The translations under genes and the position numbers were made by a program. Below, piece by piece: positions 35,865-44,384 of a stretch of 64,000 nucleotides of DNA (its first letter is position 1; every line of letters begins with the position of its first letter). Location: positions 186,001-250,000 of the forward strand of contig JANQNQ010000001.1 of assembly GCA_028279515.1 (NCBI GenBank), given 5' to 3'. The DNA is from Flavobacteriaceae bacterium. GTDB lineage: Bacteria > Bacteroidota > Bacteroidia > Flavobacteriales > Flavobacteriaceae. Below the pieces are notes generated by a model that was not told where the DNA came from, did no database searches, and saw only the letters and a list, made by a program, of their open reading frames with translations.

Positions 35865-37121
35865 ATGGCATATTTGTTTACGTCAGAATCTGTGAGCGAA
35901 GGACACCCAGACAAAGTAGCAGACCAGATCAGCGATGCATTGTTAGATAACTTTTTAGCGTTTGACCCAGATAGTAAGGTCGCGTGCGAAACCTTGGTAA
36001 CTACTGGACAAGTAGTGTTGGCAGGGGAGGTAAAAAGTAACACCTATTTAGACGTGCAGAATATTGCACGTGGGGTTATCAATACAATCGGGTACACCAA
36101 AGGAGCCTACCAATTTAGCGGAGATTCTTGTGGAGTGATTTCATTGATCCACGAACAATCACAGGATATCAACCAAGGGGTAGATCGTGCCACCAAAGAA
36201 GAGCAGGGGGCGGGTGACCAAGGAATGATGTTTGGATATGCTACCAAAGAAACCGAAAACTACATGCCATTGGCGTTGGATATCTCTCACAAGATCTTGC
36301 AAGAATTAGCAGCATTGAGAAGAGAAGAAAAAGACATTGATTATCTAAGACCGGATGCCAAAGCGCAGGTAACAATTGAATATAGTGATGACAACGTACC
36401 GCAACGTATTGATACGATTGTGGTGTCTACTCAACACGATGCTTTTGACGCTGATGATGATAAAATGTTAGCGAAGATAAAAAATGACATTGTGAGTATT
36501 TTGATTCCGAGAGTGATCGCTAAGTTTCCTGAACATGTTCAAAAACTATTCAACGATCAGATTACCTATCACATCAACCCAACCGGTAAGTTTGTGATTG
36601 GTGGGCCGCATGGAGATACGGGATTGACAGGAAGAAAGATCATCGTAGATACCTACGGAGGAAAAGGAGCTCACGGTGGAGGTGCTTTTAGTGGAAAAGA
36701 TCCAAGTAAAGTAGATAGAAGTGCAGCATACGCGTCACGTCATATAGCTAAGAACTTAGTGGCCGCTGGAGTGGCCGATGAGATTTTGGTACAGGTAAGT
36801 TATGCGATCGGCGTAGTAGAACCTACTTCTATTTTTGTTGATACCTACGGAACGGCCAAAGTGGATTTGAATGACGGAGAGATTGCCGAAAAAGTGGCCG
36901 AGATCTTCGATATGAGACCTTTTGCCATTGAAGAACGTTTGAAGCTAAGAAACCCGATCTATTTGGAATCTGCGGCTTACGGACACATGGGAAGAGAACC
37001 GAAAACTGTGACCAAAGTATTCGAATCTCCGTACAACGGAAGAGTAGAAAAAGAAGTAGAATTGTTTACTTGGGAAAAGTTGGATCACGTGGATCAGGTA
37101 AAAAATAAATTCAATATATAG
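35865..37121 (+). CDS. metK: S-adenosylmethionine synthetase
   Basis: Makes SAM from methionine and ATP in the cytoplasm. 418 residues from the ATG at 35865, giving the canonical start [21 protein letters not shown]; an in-frame upstream ATG would add 24 unrelated residues that overlap the leader. Motifs: [23 protein letters not shown] (ATP motif), [21 protein letters not shown] and [16 protein letters not shown]. An AAGAAGGA tract 7-14 nt before the ATG may serve as ribosome site. Controlled by the SAM-II element upstream. Confidence 0.96.
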   Translation: MAYLFTSESVSEGHPDKVADQISDALLDNFLAFDPDSKVACETLVTTGQVVLAGEVKSNTYLDVQNIARGVINTIGYTKGAYQFSGDSCGVISLIHEQSQDINQGVDRATKEEQGAGDQGMMFGYATKETENYMPLALDISHKILQELAALRREEKDIDYLRPDAKAQVTIEYSDDNVPQRIDTIVVSTQHDAFDADDDKMLAKIKNDIVSILIPRVIAKFPEHVQKLFNDQITYHINPTGKFVIGGPHGDTGLTGRKIIVDTYGGKGAHGGGAFSGKDPSKVDRSAAYASRHIAKNLVAAGVADEILVQVSYAIGVVEPTSIFVDTYGTAKVDLNDGEIAEKVAEIFDMRPFAIEERLKLRNPIYLESAAYGHMGREPKTVTKVFESPYNGRVEKEVELFTWEKLDHVDQVKNKFNI

Positions 37122-37154
37122 CCTATAGGTTTAGTAGATTTTTAAGAAATTTAA

Positions 37155-37187
37155 TTTGGATTTCTAAAAATTTATTTTGAATATTTG
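37155..37187 (+). promoter_or_regulatory. Promoter of the Met/Cys leader transcript
   Basis: TTTG (37155-37158), 21-nt spacer, then AATATTTG (37180-37187), 7 of 8 matches to TAnnTTTG. It would start RNA about 10 nt before the first leader peptide. Confidence 0.5.
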
Positions 37188-37204
37188 AACAGACAAAACT
37201 GAAA

Positions 37205-37276
37205 ATGAGTAAAGTACTATGTAATATGTGTTGTATGATGTGTGGAAATTTTTCCGCAGGGAACACTATTGCATAA
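37205..37276 (+). CDS. Met/Cys-rich leader peptide 1 (23 residues)
   Basis: A complete small ORF (ATG 37205, TAA ending 37276). Residues 6-13 read CNMCCMMC; in all 4 Cys and 4 Met of 23. After the run come a hairpin (37242-37248 with 37251-37257), then GCAGGG (37256-37261), which is complementary to CCCTGC in the terminator's 5' arm. This is the layout of a classical attenuator: stalling on Met/Cys codons frees GCAGGG to block the terminator. A regulatory peptide with no need of a product function. Confidence 0.75.
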   Translation: MSKVLCNMCCMMCGNFSAGNTIA

Positions 37277-37299
37277 CTTGAAAAGTATAAAATCAATAG

Positions 37300-37331
37300 A
37301 AAGGCCCCTGCATCGTGTAGGGGCCTTTTTT
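37300..37331 (+). terminator. Attenuator terminator 1
   Basis: Perfect 10-bp stem AAAGGCCCCT (37300-37309) / AGGGGCCTTT (37319-37328) with a 9-nt loop and a T-run, 23 nt after the leader peptide 1 stop codon. The alternative partner for its first arm is inside the leader ORF. Confidence 0.88.
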
Positions 37332-37364
37332 AATTAATAAGAATCAAAAACAAATATTGAAAAA

Positions 37365-37454
37365 ATGAAAAGCCTTTTGAACAAAATGATGTGTTGTTGT
37401 ATGATGTGCATGTGTATGCACCCAGCACGCTATGTTCTAAAAGGAGGTACATGA
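37365..37454 (+). CDS. Met/Cys-rich leader peptide 2 (29 residues)
   Basis: A complete small ORF (ATG 37365, TGA ending 37454). Residues 8-18 read MMCCCMMCMCM, an uninterrupted 11-residue Met/Cys run; 7 Met and 5 Cys in total. CTAAAAGG (37437-37444) near its end can pair either with CCTTTTG at the ORF start (37373-37379) or with CCTTTTGG in the terminator's 5' arm (37483-37490). No promoter is seen between terminator 1 and this ORF, so it is in series with leader 1 on one transcript. Confidence 0.8.
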   Translation: MKSLLNKMMCCCMMCMCMHPARYVLKGGT

Positions 37455-37478
37455 TATCAATGTAAGTAACACGTATAG

Positions 37479-37514
37479 AGGCCCTTTTGGAATAGCAACC
37501 AAAAGGGCCTTTTT
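37479..37514 (+). terminator. Attenuator terminator 2
   Basis: Perfect 12-bp stem AGGCCCTTTTGG (37479-37490) / CCAAAAGGGCCT (37499-37510), 8-nt loop, then TTTT. It starts 24 nt after the leader 2 stop and about 100 nt before metY. Confidence 0.9.
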
Positions 37515-37608
37515 ATTTCACAAATGTTAAATATTTAAAACAATCAGTTAAATAAATAATTAAGGAAAGTTTTTTACGACAATAAGTTGAATTATAAAAA
37601 CAAAAATT

Positions 37609-38901
37609 ATGAGCACACAAAAATTCGCAACCAACGCCTTACACGCCGGCCATGACACAAAACAAACGGGAGGGACCAGAGCCGTGCCGATTTATCAATC
37701 AACATCGTATGTCTTTAATGACGCCGATCATGCTGCCAACCTTTTTAATCTGTCTGAGACGGGATACATCTATACCCGTATCAACAATCCCACAAACGAC
37801 ATTTTAGAGCAACGTTTGGCCGCCCTTGAAGGCGGTATTGCCTCTGTGGTTACCTCTTCAGGTACGGCAGCGATTTCCACCGCGTTATTGGTACTGTTGA
37901 AAGCAGGTGACCATATCGTAGCCTCGAACAGTTTGTATGGCGGAACCTATAATCTGCTAAGTGTAACGCTTCCAAGATTAGGAATTACCACGACATTTGT
38001 AGATCCTTCAGACCCAACAAATTTCCAGAAAGCAGCCCAAGAAAATACCAGGGCTTTCTTCATTGAATCCCTTGGGAATCCAAAATTAGACGTGCTTGAC
38101 ATCAAAGGTATTTCTAAAGAAGCGCAAGCATTTAAAGTACCGCTGATCGTTGACAATACTGTGGCTACACCTTATTTGCTAAATCCGATCGAACATGGCG
38201 CCAACATTGTTGTCCATTCACTTACAAAGTACATCAACGGTAACGGAACCGCTTTAGGAGGCGTGATCATCGATGCAGGGAACTTTGATTGGAGCAATGG
38301 TAAATTCCCTGAGTTTACCGAACCATCTCCAGGATACCACGGATTGGTATATCACGAAGCGTTGGCAGAAGCCGCCTTTATTGCCAAAGTACGTATCGAA
38401 GGACTGCGTGACCACGGAGCAGCATTGAGTCCGTTTAATGCGTTTCAAATTTTACAGGGACTCGAGACGCTGGAGCTTCGTATCAAAAAGCATAGCGAAA
38501 ATGCATTGGCCCTAGCACAATGGCTTCAATCGCAAGAAGAAGTGACTTGGGTAAACTATCCAGGACTCAAAAAGAGCAAATACTATGACCTGGTACAAGA
38601 ATACCTTCCGAAGGGACAAAGCGGCATCGTCACTTTTGGCGTCAAAGGCGGCTTTGAATCAGCGAAAACCGTAGCCAACGAAACCGAAGTATTCTCCCTA
38701 TTGGCGAATATCGGGGATACTAAATCCTTGATCATTCACCCAGCGAGTACCACACATCAGCAATTGAGTGATGCGGCGCAAGAAGATACCGGAGTTACTA
38801 AAGATCTGGTCCGTATTTCTGTAGGCTTAGAAGATATTGAAGACCTAAAGACCGATTTGAAGAAGGCACTGGCCAAAGTAAAGGAAACGGTCTTAGGATA
38901 A
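37609..38901 (+). CDS. metY: O-acetylhomoserine sulfhydrylase
   Basis: PLP enzyme making homocysteine directly from O-acetylhomoserine and sulfide. 430 residues, the long MetY length: FATNALHAGHDTKQTGGTRAVPIYQSTSYVF, YTRINNPTNDILEQRLAALEGG, IVHSLTKYINGNG-type segment at about residue 207 with the cofactor lysine, and SLIIHPASTTHQQL. Substrate is supplied by MetX and Hom encoded just downstream and sulfide by the reductase at 44.7 kb. Regulated, as inferred, by the tandem Met/Cys attenuators. Confidence 0.95.
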   Translation: MSTQKFATNALHAGHDTKQTGGTRAVPIYQSTSYVFNDADHAANLFNLSETGYIYTRINNPTNDILEQRLAALEGGIASVVTSSGTAAISTALLVLLKAGDHIVASNSLYGGTYNLLSVTLPRLGITTTFVDPSDPTNFQKAAQENTRAFFIESLGNPKLDVLDIKGISKEAQAFKVPLIVDNTVATPYLLNPIEHGANIVVHSLTKYINGNGTALGGVIIDAGNFDWSNGKFPEFTEPSPGYHGLVYHEALAEAAFIAKVRIEGLRDHGAALSPFNAFQILQGLETLELRIKKHSENALALAQWLQSQEEVTWVNYPGLKKSKYYDLVQEYLPKGQSGIVTFGVKGGFESAKTVANETEVFSLLANIGDTKSLIIHPASTTHQQLSDAAQEDTGVTKDLVRISVGLEDIEDLKTDLKKALAKVKETVLG

Positions 38902-38919
38902 GAATTTAATTGTGTGTTC

Positions 38920-38959
38920 AAACTGCTTCTCGCGAAGCTATCTTCAAGAGGGGCAGTTT
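38920..38959 (+). terminator. Possible terminator after metY
   Basis: AAACTGC (38920-38926) and GCAGTTT (38953-38959) enclose a GCTTC/GAAGC tetraloop hairpin (38925-38938). The T-tract is weak, so this is tentative. Confidence 0.4.
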
Positions 38960-39072
38960 ATTATCACAAAAATGACGAAAAATGATAGGATTGTAACCTT
39001 TTCAAAATATCACTTGTTCAAAACAATTTTAATACTTTATTTTGCCAAGCAAAGTTCATAAGCATACCAAAC

Positions 39073-39178
39073 ATGTTATTAAGAAAGGCCTAGGGATTGG
39101 ACCCGTTGAAGCCTTAGCAACCCTCTGTCTATCAGAGAAGGTGCTACATTCTACCTCACTTAAGAGGAAAGATAACAA
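39073..39178 (+). ncRNA. SAM-I (S-box) riboswitch upstream of metX-hom
   Basis: All S-box landmarks are in order: P1 strand GTTAT (39075), AAGAAAGGCCTAGGGATTGG, ACCCGTTGAAGCCTTAGCAACC (internal pseudoknot and SAM core), a P3 hairpin, AAGGTGCTACATTCTACC, a P4 hairpin and GAAAGATAAC closing P1 (39172-39176). SAM binding should lower expression of the acetyltransferase and dehydrogenase genes behind it. A weak promoter-like TTG and TATTTTG precede it. Confidence 0.95.
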
Positions 39179-39247
39179 CCGACTTTTACTTCCCGTAAAG
39201 GTTCTTTCACGTAACATCTATTGGCAAAATGCAAACATTTAAATGTT

Positions 39248-40234
39248 ATGGGAAAGACAACCGTACAAAAATTACATATCACAAATTTCGAGACCGAAAG
39301 TGGCGTCAATTATATTGACATTCCTTTGTCATACCAGATCTTCGGAAGACCACTGGGCACGGCGCCTGTAGTGCTCGTGAATCATGCGCTCACCGGAAAT
39401 TCTGAGGTCGCAGGCGAATTGGGTTGGTGGAAAGAGATCATTGGCACGGGTAAGTTGATCGATACTGAGATCTATTCGGTCTTGGCCTTCAACGTACCAG
39501 GCAATGGTTTCGATAATTTCTTGATCGAAAGCTATAAAGATTTCAAGGCCAGAGACATCGCACAGATCTTTAGCCTAGGGTTAGAACAGTTAGATATCGA
39601 CTCGCTGTTTGCGGCCATTGGCGGATCCGTCGGCGGTGGAATCGCTTGGGAACTGGCAGCCTTAAAACCAGATTTGATAGAGAATCTAATTCCGATCGCA
39701 TCAGATTGGAAATCGACCGACTGGTTGATTGCCAATTGCTTGGTGCAAGATCTGATTCTCAACAATTCTTCAGATCCATTGCACGATGCTCGTATTCACG
39801 CAATGTTGTGCTATCGAACACCAGAGTCGTTCAGAGAACGCTTCAATCGTACCACCAACACAGATCTTAACATCTTCAATGTAGAAAGTTGGTTGCTGCA
39901 TCATGGGAAAAAATTGCAAGAACGCTTTCAGCTGGCGTCCTATAAATTGCTGAATCAATTGCTAAGCAGCATTGATATTACACGAAAAAGAGGAAGTTTT
40001 TTAGAAGTGGCATCGAGGATCAAGTCCAACATATACATCATCGCGGTCGATTCTGATCTCTTCTTTACCGCTGAAGAAAACCGCGAATCCTTCTTAGCCT
40101 TATCAAAGGTGAAGAAGAACGTCTTCTATGGCGAGATCAGTTCAAAACATGGGCATGACGCCTTTTTGATCGAATTCAAACAACTAGAAACCCTACTAAA
40201 CAAGATCTTTAAAAAAGAACTCGTAGAAAACTAA
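39248..40234 (+). CDS. metX: Homoserine O-acetyltransferase-like alpha/beta hydrolase
   Basis: 328 residues. PVVLVNHALTGNSEV (oxyanion region), GGSVGGGIAWELA (nucleophile Ser), AVDSDLFFTAEE (catalytic Asp) and SKHGHDAFLIEF (catalytic His) are the MetX set. Activates homoserine for MetY. It is somewhat shorter than many MetX proteins (about 350-380). The ATG at 39248 is chosen; further in-frame codons upstream overlap the riboswitch leader. Five nt separate it from hom. Confidence 0.88.
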   Translation: MGKTTVQKLHITNFETESGVNYIDIPLSYQIFGRPLGTAPVVLVNHALTGNSEVAGELGWWKEIIGTGKLIDTEIYSVLAFNVPGNGFDNFLIESYKDFKARDIAQIFSLGLEQLDIDSLFAAIGGSVGGGIAWELAALKPDLIENLIPIASDWKSTDWLIANCLVQDLILNNSSDPLHDARIHAMLCYRTPESFRERFNRTTNTDLNIFNVESWLLHHGKKLQERFQLASYKLLNQLLSSIDITRKRGSFLEVASRIKSNIYIIAVDSDLFFTAEENRESFLALSKVKKNVFYGEISSKHGHDAFLIEFKQLETLLNKIFKKELVEN

Positions 40235-40239
40235 AGAAC

Positions 40240-41316
40240 ATGCAATCTAAAGAAATAAACATCGTATTATTTGGCATCGGCAACGTCGGAAGCACCTTGA
40301 TCAAACAGGTGCAAGCCGCCAAAGAAACCTTTGCCAAAAAGAACATAAGAGTGAACATTCCGATCATTGCCAATTCGACCACAGCCTTTTTCTCAAAAGA
40401 AGGAGTCGACAATGGTTGGGAAACCGACTTTTCAAAGTTGGGCGTACCGTATTCCATTTTGGATGTGGTTGAGTTTATCAACGGAAAACAACTGCCAAAC
40501 GTGGTGGCTGTCGATGCTACGGCAAGTCAAGAAGTAGTAAACAATTACGTGCTTTTGATTCGCAACGGATTTCATATCGTCACGGCCAACAAGATCGCCA
40601 ATACATTGGACATCGAATTTTACACGGCGCTGCGTACTGCCTTGAAACAGTATAACAAACGGTTCTTTTACGAGACCAATGTCGGGGCAGGATTGCCGAT
40701 TATCGAAACATTACGCAGCTTGAACGCTTCAGGAGAAAAAATATCGAAAGTTCGAGGTGTATTCTCGGGCTCGTTGAGCTATATTTTTAACACGTTTTCT
40801 GCGGAAGAAAGACCGTTTTCAGAAGTACTGACCGAAGCTTCCGACTTAGGGTATACAGAGCCAGATGCCCGCGAAGATTTGTCCGGCAATGATGTAGCGC
40901 GGAAGCTGTTGATCCTCGCCAGAGAATTAGACCTTCAAAAGGAATTTACAGATGTACAGGTCGACTCGCTCATTCCGAAGAAATTAAACGGAAAAACAAC
41001 CGCAACACAGTTCAAACAACGTGTGAAAGAGTTGGACGAACCCTTCCATTTCGAGAAAACAAAATTAAAAGAAGGACAAGTACTGCGATATGTAGGAGAG
41101 CTATCAGTAGTAGATGAAACCCTGGATGTGAAACTAGTGCCTGAATCCAAGGATTCGCCTATCGGACAACTAAAAGGGGCTGATTCACTATTCGAGATCT
41201 ATGCCGAATCCTATGGAGATCAACCCTTGGTCATCCAAGGAGCCGGAGCCGGAAAAGAAGTCACCGCTCGCGGCATCATCTCAGATATTGTTAAATTGAC
41301 AGATGTCATTAATTAA
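40240..41316 (+). CDS. hom: Homoserine dehydrogenase
   Basis: Reduces aspartate semialdehyde to homoserine. 358 residues: IVLFGIGNVGSTLIKQ (NAD(P) loop), DATAS, ITANKIANT, FYETNVGAGLPIIETL, VFSGSLSYIFNTF and LGYTEPDAREDLSGNDVARKLLILARE (substrate-site Asp/Lys). No fused aspartate kinase and no ACT domain, so feedback control is probably at RNA level through the SAM-I element. Being tied to metX suggests a dedicated methionine-branch enzyme. Confidence 0.94.
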   Translation: MQSKEINIVLFGIGNVGSTLIKQVQAAKETFAKKNIRVNIPIIANSTTAFFSKEGVDNGWETDFSKLGVPYSILDVVEFINGKQLPNVVAVDATASQEVVNNYVLLIRNGFHIVTANKIANTLDIEFYTALRTALKQYNKRFFYETNVGAGLPIIETLRSLNASGEKISKVRGVFSGSLSYIFNTFSAEERPFSEVLTEASDLGYTEPDAREDLSGNDVARKLLILARELDLQKEFTDVQVDSLIPKKLNGKTTATQFKQRVKELDEPFHFEKTKLKEGQVLRYVGELSVVDETLDVKLVPESKDSPIGQLKGADSLFEIYAESYGDQPLVIQGAGAGKEVTARGIISDIVKLTDVIN

Positions 41317-41398
41317 AATAAAGTTTAATCGTTGATTTGTCTATATGAACTGAAACCTCATGGTGAAGGTTTATAGTTGTAAATTGATTTCATGAATT

Positions 41399-41600
41399 CA
41401 ATCAATGCAAAGCATTGAGCCCCTTCTCTCAAGAATAGGTGAAGAAAAGCTTCCATTTGTCACCCCGAGCGCAGTCGAGGGGAATCAATGGAAAAAGAAA
41501 AGGGAAAAAGGCGAGCAAAGAAAATGAATAAAGAAATAGAGAGGCCATTTGTAGTAAGCCTAGATTTTTTGTTTCTTTTTTATCGATGAAAAAAGAAAGG
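41399..41600 (+). repeat. Truncated structured elements (type 3 head and type 2 tail)
   Basis: 41400-41452 carries the TCAATGC/GCATTGA head hairpin and CCTTCTCTCAAGAATAGGTG, as at 48810. A CCCCGAGCGCAGTCGAGGGG palindrome follows (about 41463-41482), then from 41540 the tail GTAGTAAGCCTAGATTTTTTG with its TTTC/GAAA hairpin. It fills the hom-osmC gap and ends 60 nt before the next ATG. Confidence 0.7.
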
Positions 41601-41659
41601 AAAGAAAGAAAACAAACAACTAAACGCATCAACAGTTAAACAAATAAACAATATATAAA

Positions 41660-42085
41660 ATGAAAATAACCCTAGAGCGCAAAGACAACGACTTTCACTT
41701 CGAAGCAAAGAACGACAACGGAAACGTAGTGCACATCGACAACACGTCAACTGGAAAAGACAGCTACGAAGGAGTAAGTCCGATGAATCTGGTACTGATG
41801 TCCGTAGGAAGCTGCAGTAGTATCGACATCATCCATATTCTCAAGAAACAACGACAAGAAATTACAGGATACCGAGTAGAGGTCGAAGGTGAGCGAAAGC
41901 CCGAAAAAGAGGCGAAGCCGTTTAAACACATTCATACACGCGTATTCTTGGAAGGAGACATTGATCCAGAAAAGGCAAAACGAGCGGCGCAATTAAGCTT
42001 CGAAAAATACTGTTCAGTGTCCATTACTTTCGAGGCGTCAGTAAAGATCACCTATGAGGTAGTCCTAAACAATGAAAAACTATAG
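41660..42085 (+). CDS. OsmC family protein
   Basis: 141 residues, the usual OsmC length. SPMNLVLMSVGSCSSIDI holds the first redox Cys and FEKYCSVSITFEAS the second, the pair that reduces organic hydroperoxides. Thiol chemistry fits its place in the sulfur island, perhaps protecting sulfur enzymes; that link is an inference. Confidence 0.9.
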   Translation: MKITLERKDNDFHFEAKNDNGNVVHIDNTSTGKDSYEGVSPMNLVLMSVGSCSSIDIIHILKKQRQEITGYRVEVEGERKPEKEAKPFKHIHTRVFLEGDIDPEKAKRAAQLSFEKYCSVSITFEASVKITYEVVLNNEKL

Positions 42086-42116
42086 AATAAGGTTTTAAGA
42101 CCATAAACAACACAAC

Positions 42117-43274
42117 ATGAATTTCGAAACCGAAGCGATCCGAACGCAAGTAGAGCGTACCGATTTTTTAGAGCATTCCAATCCCTTATACTTGACGTCG
42201 AGCTTTGTCTTTGAAGATGCTGAAGACATGCGCGCGTCGTTTGCAGAAGAAAAGCAACGAAACATCTACAGTCGATTCACCAATCCGAATACATCAGAAT
42301 TCGTAGAGAAGATATGTAAGATGGAAGGGGCCGAGGCAGGTTATGCCTTCGCTACAGGTATGTCAGCTGTATTTTCAACCTTTGCGGCCTTACTCAATAG
42401 CGGTGACCATATTGTATCGGCACGTTCAGTCTTCGGTTCGACGCATACTTTATTTACGAAATTCCTTCCAAAGTGGAATATAGAGACCAGTTATTTTAAA
42501 GTAAATGAAGTAGAAAAGGTAGAAGCCCTTATCCAGCCAAATACCAAGATTTTATATGCGGAATCACCCACCAATCCAGGAGTCGATATTTTAGATCTAG
42601 AACACCTCGGAAAGATTGCCAAAAAGTACAACCTGATTCTTGTGATCGATAACTGTTTCGCAACACCCTATCTCCAAAACCCGATTCAATACGGAGCCGA
42701 TTTGGTGATACACTCGGCAACCAAATTGATCGACGGACAAGGGCGTGTACTGGGCGGAGTCACTGTAGGCAGAGCAGACCTGATCCGGGAGATCTATTTG
42801 TTCTCCAGAAATACGGGGCCAGCTTTGTCTCCGTTTAACGCGTGGGTACTCTCAAAAAGTTTAGAGACCTTGGCAGTTCGGGTAGAAAAACACTGTGAAA
42901 ACGCAGTCAAAGTTGCCGAATTTTTAGAAGAACACCCGCAAGTCAATTGGGTAAAATATCCCTTCTTAAAATCGCATCCACAGTATGAAGTGGCCAAGAA
43001 ACAGATGAAGTTAGGAGGGAATGTCATCGCCTTTGAAGTAAAAGGAGGTATCGAGGCCGGAAGAAAATTCTTAAACCGAATTAAACTATGTTCACTTTCT
43101 GCAAACCTGGGCGATACTCGAAGCATCATCACCCATCCAGCGTCGACCACGCATAGCAAACTCTCAGAAGGCGATAGGCTAGAAGTGGGCATTACAGATG
43201 GACTGGTACGGGTTTCTGTAGGCTTGGAAAATGTTCAAGATATCATTTCCGATATCGATCAAGCACTGAATTAA
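42117..43274 (+). CDS. metZ: Trans-sulfuration PLP enzyme (O-succinyl/O-acetylhomoserine sulfhydrylase or cystathionine gamma-synthase type)
   Basis: 385 residues of the Cys/Met-metabolism PLP family: ETEAIRTQVERTDFLEHSNPLYLTSSFVFEDAEDM, YSRFTNPNTSEF, VIHSATKLIDGQGRVLGG with the cofactor lysine, and SIITHPASTTHSKL. Its N-terminal half resembles MetZ more than MetY. It is the second enzyme of this family in the island; the two may differ in sulfur donor. The exact reaction cannot be settled by eye. Confidence 0.85.
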   Translation: MNFETEAIRTQVERTDFLEHSNPLYLTSSFVFEDAEDMRASFAEEKQRNIYSRFTNPNTSEFVEKICKMEGAEAGYAFATGMSAVFSTFAALLNSGDHIVSARSVFGSTHTLFTKFLPKWNIETSYFKVNEVEKVEALIQPNTKILYAESPTNPGVDILDLEHLGKIAKKYNLILVIDNCFATPYLQNPIQYGADLVIHSATKLIDGQGRVLGGVTVGRADLIREIYLFSRNTGPALSPFNAWVLSKSLETLAVRVEKHCENAVKVAEFLEEHPQVNWVKYPFLKSHPQYEVAKKQMKLGGNVIAFEVKGGIEAGRKFLNRIKLCSLSANLGDTRSIITHPASTTHSKLSEGDRLEVGITDGLVRVSVGLENVQDIISDIDQALN

Positions 43275-43319
43275 TCGTAAAAATCGAATGTGAAAATTGG
43301 GAATCTCATATTTATTAAT

Positions 43320-43342
43320 CTATTAACTCTATAGGGTAATAG
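43320..43342. promoter_or_regulatory. Inverted repeat upstream of the DUF2061-cysH operon
   Basis: CTATTA (43320-43325) and TAATAG (43337-43342) are exact inverses separated by 11 nt, with CTATAG inside. Located 46 nt before the first ATG of the sulfate-reduction genes; a candidate operator for a repressor of the Rrf2/CymR kind, which is a guess. Confidence 0.35.
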
Positions 43343-43387
43343 TATTTTAAAAAAAATGCGTTACTTCGCAGGAAATTTTTTTAAACA

Positions 43388-43648
43388 ATGATCATAGAAA
43401 AAATAAGTGACATCAAACAATCATCAAGAAGCTATGAACACGATAAGAGCACAGAAAGTCCATCACGCAGCATTGCCAAGTCCGTAAGTTGGCGCATTAT
43501 CGGAACCCTTGATACCATCTTAATTTCTTGGGTGCTTACGGGCAAATGGGACATCGCCTTTTCGATAGGTTCTGTTGAACTGGTCACCAAGATGCTCCTT
43601 TACTTTTTTCACGAACGAATTTGGAACACTATAAAATGGGGAAAATAA
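43388..43648 (+). CDS. DUF2061 membrane protein
   Basis: 86 residues with the family core SRSIAKSVSWRIIGTLDTILISWVLTGKWDIAFSIGSVELVTKMLLYFFHERIW and two hydrophobic segments. Such genes often open flavobacterial sulfate-assimilation operons. A role in sulfite or sulfate movement is possible but unproven. Its TAA overlaps the cysH ATG (TAATG). Confidence 0.86.
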   Translation: MIIEKISDIKQSSRSYEHDKSTESPSRSIAKSVSWRIIGTLDTILISWVLTGKWDIAFSIGSVELVTKMLLYFFHERIWNTIKWGK

Positions 43649-44274
43649 TGATAGCAGAAATCAGCAACAATTTAGCAGCATGGAATAATATCTTAAGAGA
43701 GAAGACTCCAGAACAGATCATCGCGTGGGCGCTCAAGGTGTCACAGCGGCCATTATTGTCATCTAGTTTTGGACCCTATGCAGCAGCCATTTTGCACGCC
43801 GGTCTTCAGGTAAAAAATGACTTAAAGGTCATTTGGTGTGATACAGGATACAATACCCGACACACCTATGTACACGCAGATGAGTTAATTAAAAGGTTCG
43901 ATGTAAATATTGACATTTACACGCCCAATGTGACCAGTGCTTTTTTAGATGCTACGCTTGGTATTCCAACTGTAGATGACCCTAGGCATGCTGAGTTTTC
44001 TCAAAAGGTAAAGTTAGAGCCCTTTAGACGTGCGCTGAAGGAGCATCAACCGGATGTTTGGTTTACGAATCTGAGAAAAGGCCAAACTGCTTTCAGAGAT
44101 AGTATTGACATTCTCAGCATTAGTAAAGAAGGGATTTTAAAAGTAAGCCCTTTCTATCATTGGTCCGATGCCGAATTGGATGTGTATTTAAAAGAACACA
44201 ACCTACCAAACGAAACACGATATTTTGACCCCACCAAAGTTCTAAACAACCGAGAATGCGGCATTCATATTTAA
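43648..44274 (+). CDS. cysH: Phosphoadenylyl-sulfate (PAPS) reductase
   Basis: Reduces activated sulfate to sulfite. 208 residues from the ATG at 43648, which overlaps the DUF2061 stop and so is the coupled start; TTG and ATG codons further up are less likely. SSSFGPYAAAILHA is the PP-loop, VIWCDTGYNTRHTY the substrate region, and the C-terminal NRECGIHI carries the catalytic Cys. The extra CysCys/CxxC cluster ligands of APS reductases are absent, which points to the PAPS type. No cysD/cysN/cysC is next to it, unlike the usual arrangement. Confidence 0.9.
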   Translation: MIAEISNNLAAWNNILREKTPEQIIAWALKVSQRPLLSSSFGPYAAAILHAGLQVKNDLKVIWCDTGYNTRHTYVHADELIKRFDVNIDIYTPNVTSAFLDATLGIPTVDDPRHAEFSQKVKLEPFRRALKEHQPDVWFTNLRKGQTAFRDSIDILSISKEGILKVSPFYHWSDAELDVYLKEHNLPNETRYFDPTKVLNNRECGIHI

Positions 44275-44384
44275 GGAGCTGAAAGAGTAAGGTGTAAAAG
44301 TTTAAAGTTCAGAAGAACTCAACGAAACGTGTAAGCAATTAGTAACGATTTGAAAATATTTTGATTTAACGAGATTAAAACCTA

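Noticed and set aside
37450..37465. AAGGAGGT followed by an ATG at 37451, considered as the start of another gene
   Set aside because: The frame stops after four codons; the SD-like stretch is better explained as part of the antiterminator region.
41429..41632. Reverse ORF containing FFIDKKETKNLG
   Set aside because: The same peptide appears wherever the CTAGATTTTTTG tail is read backwards, so it is a repeat shadow.
43354..43390. An 11-codon ORF ending on the DUF2061 start codon, considered as a cysteine leader
   Set aside because: It contains no Cys and no Met after the start, and no terminator follows.
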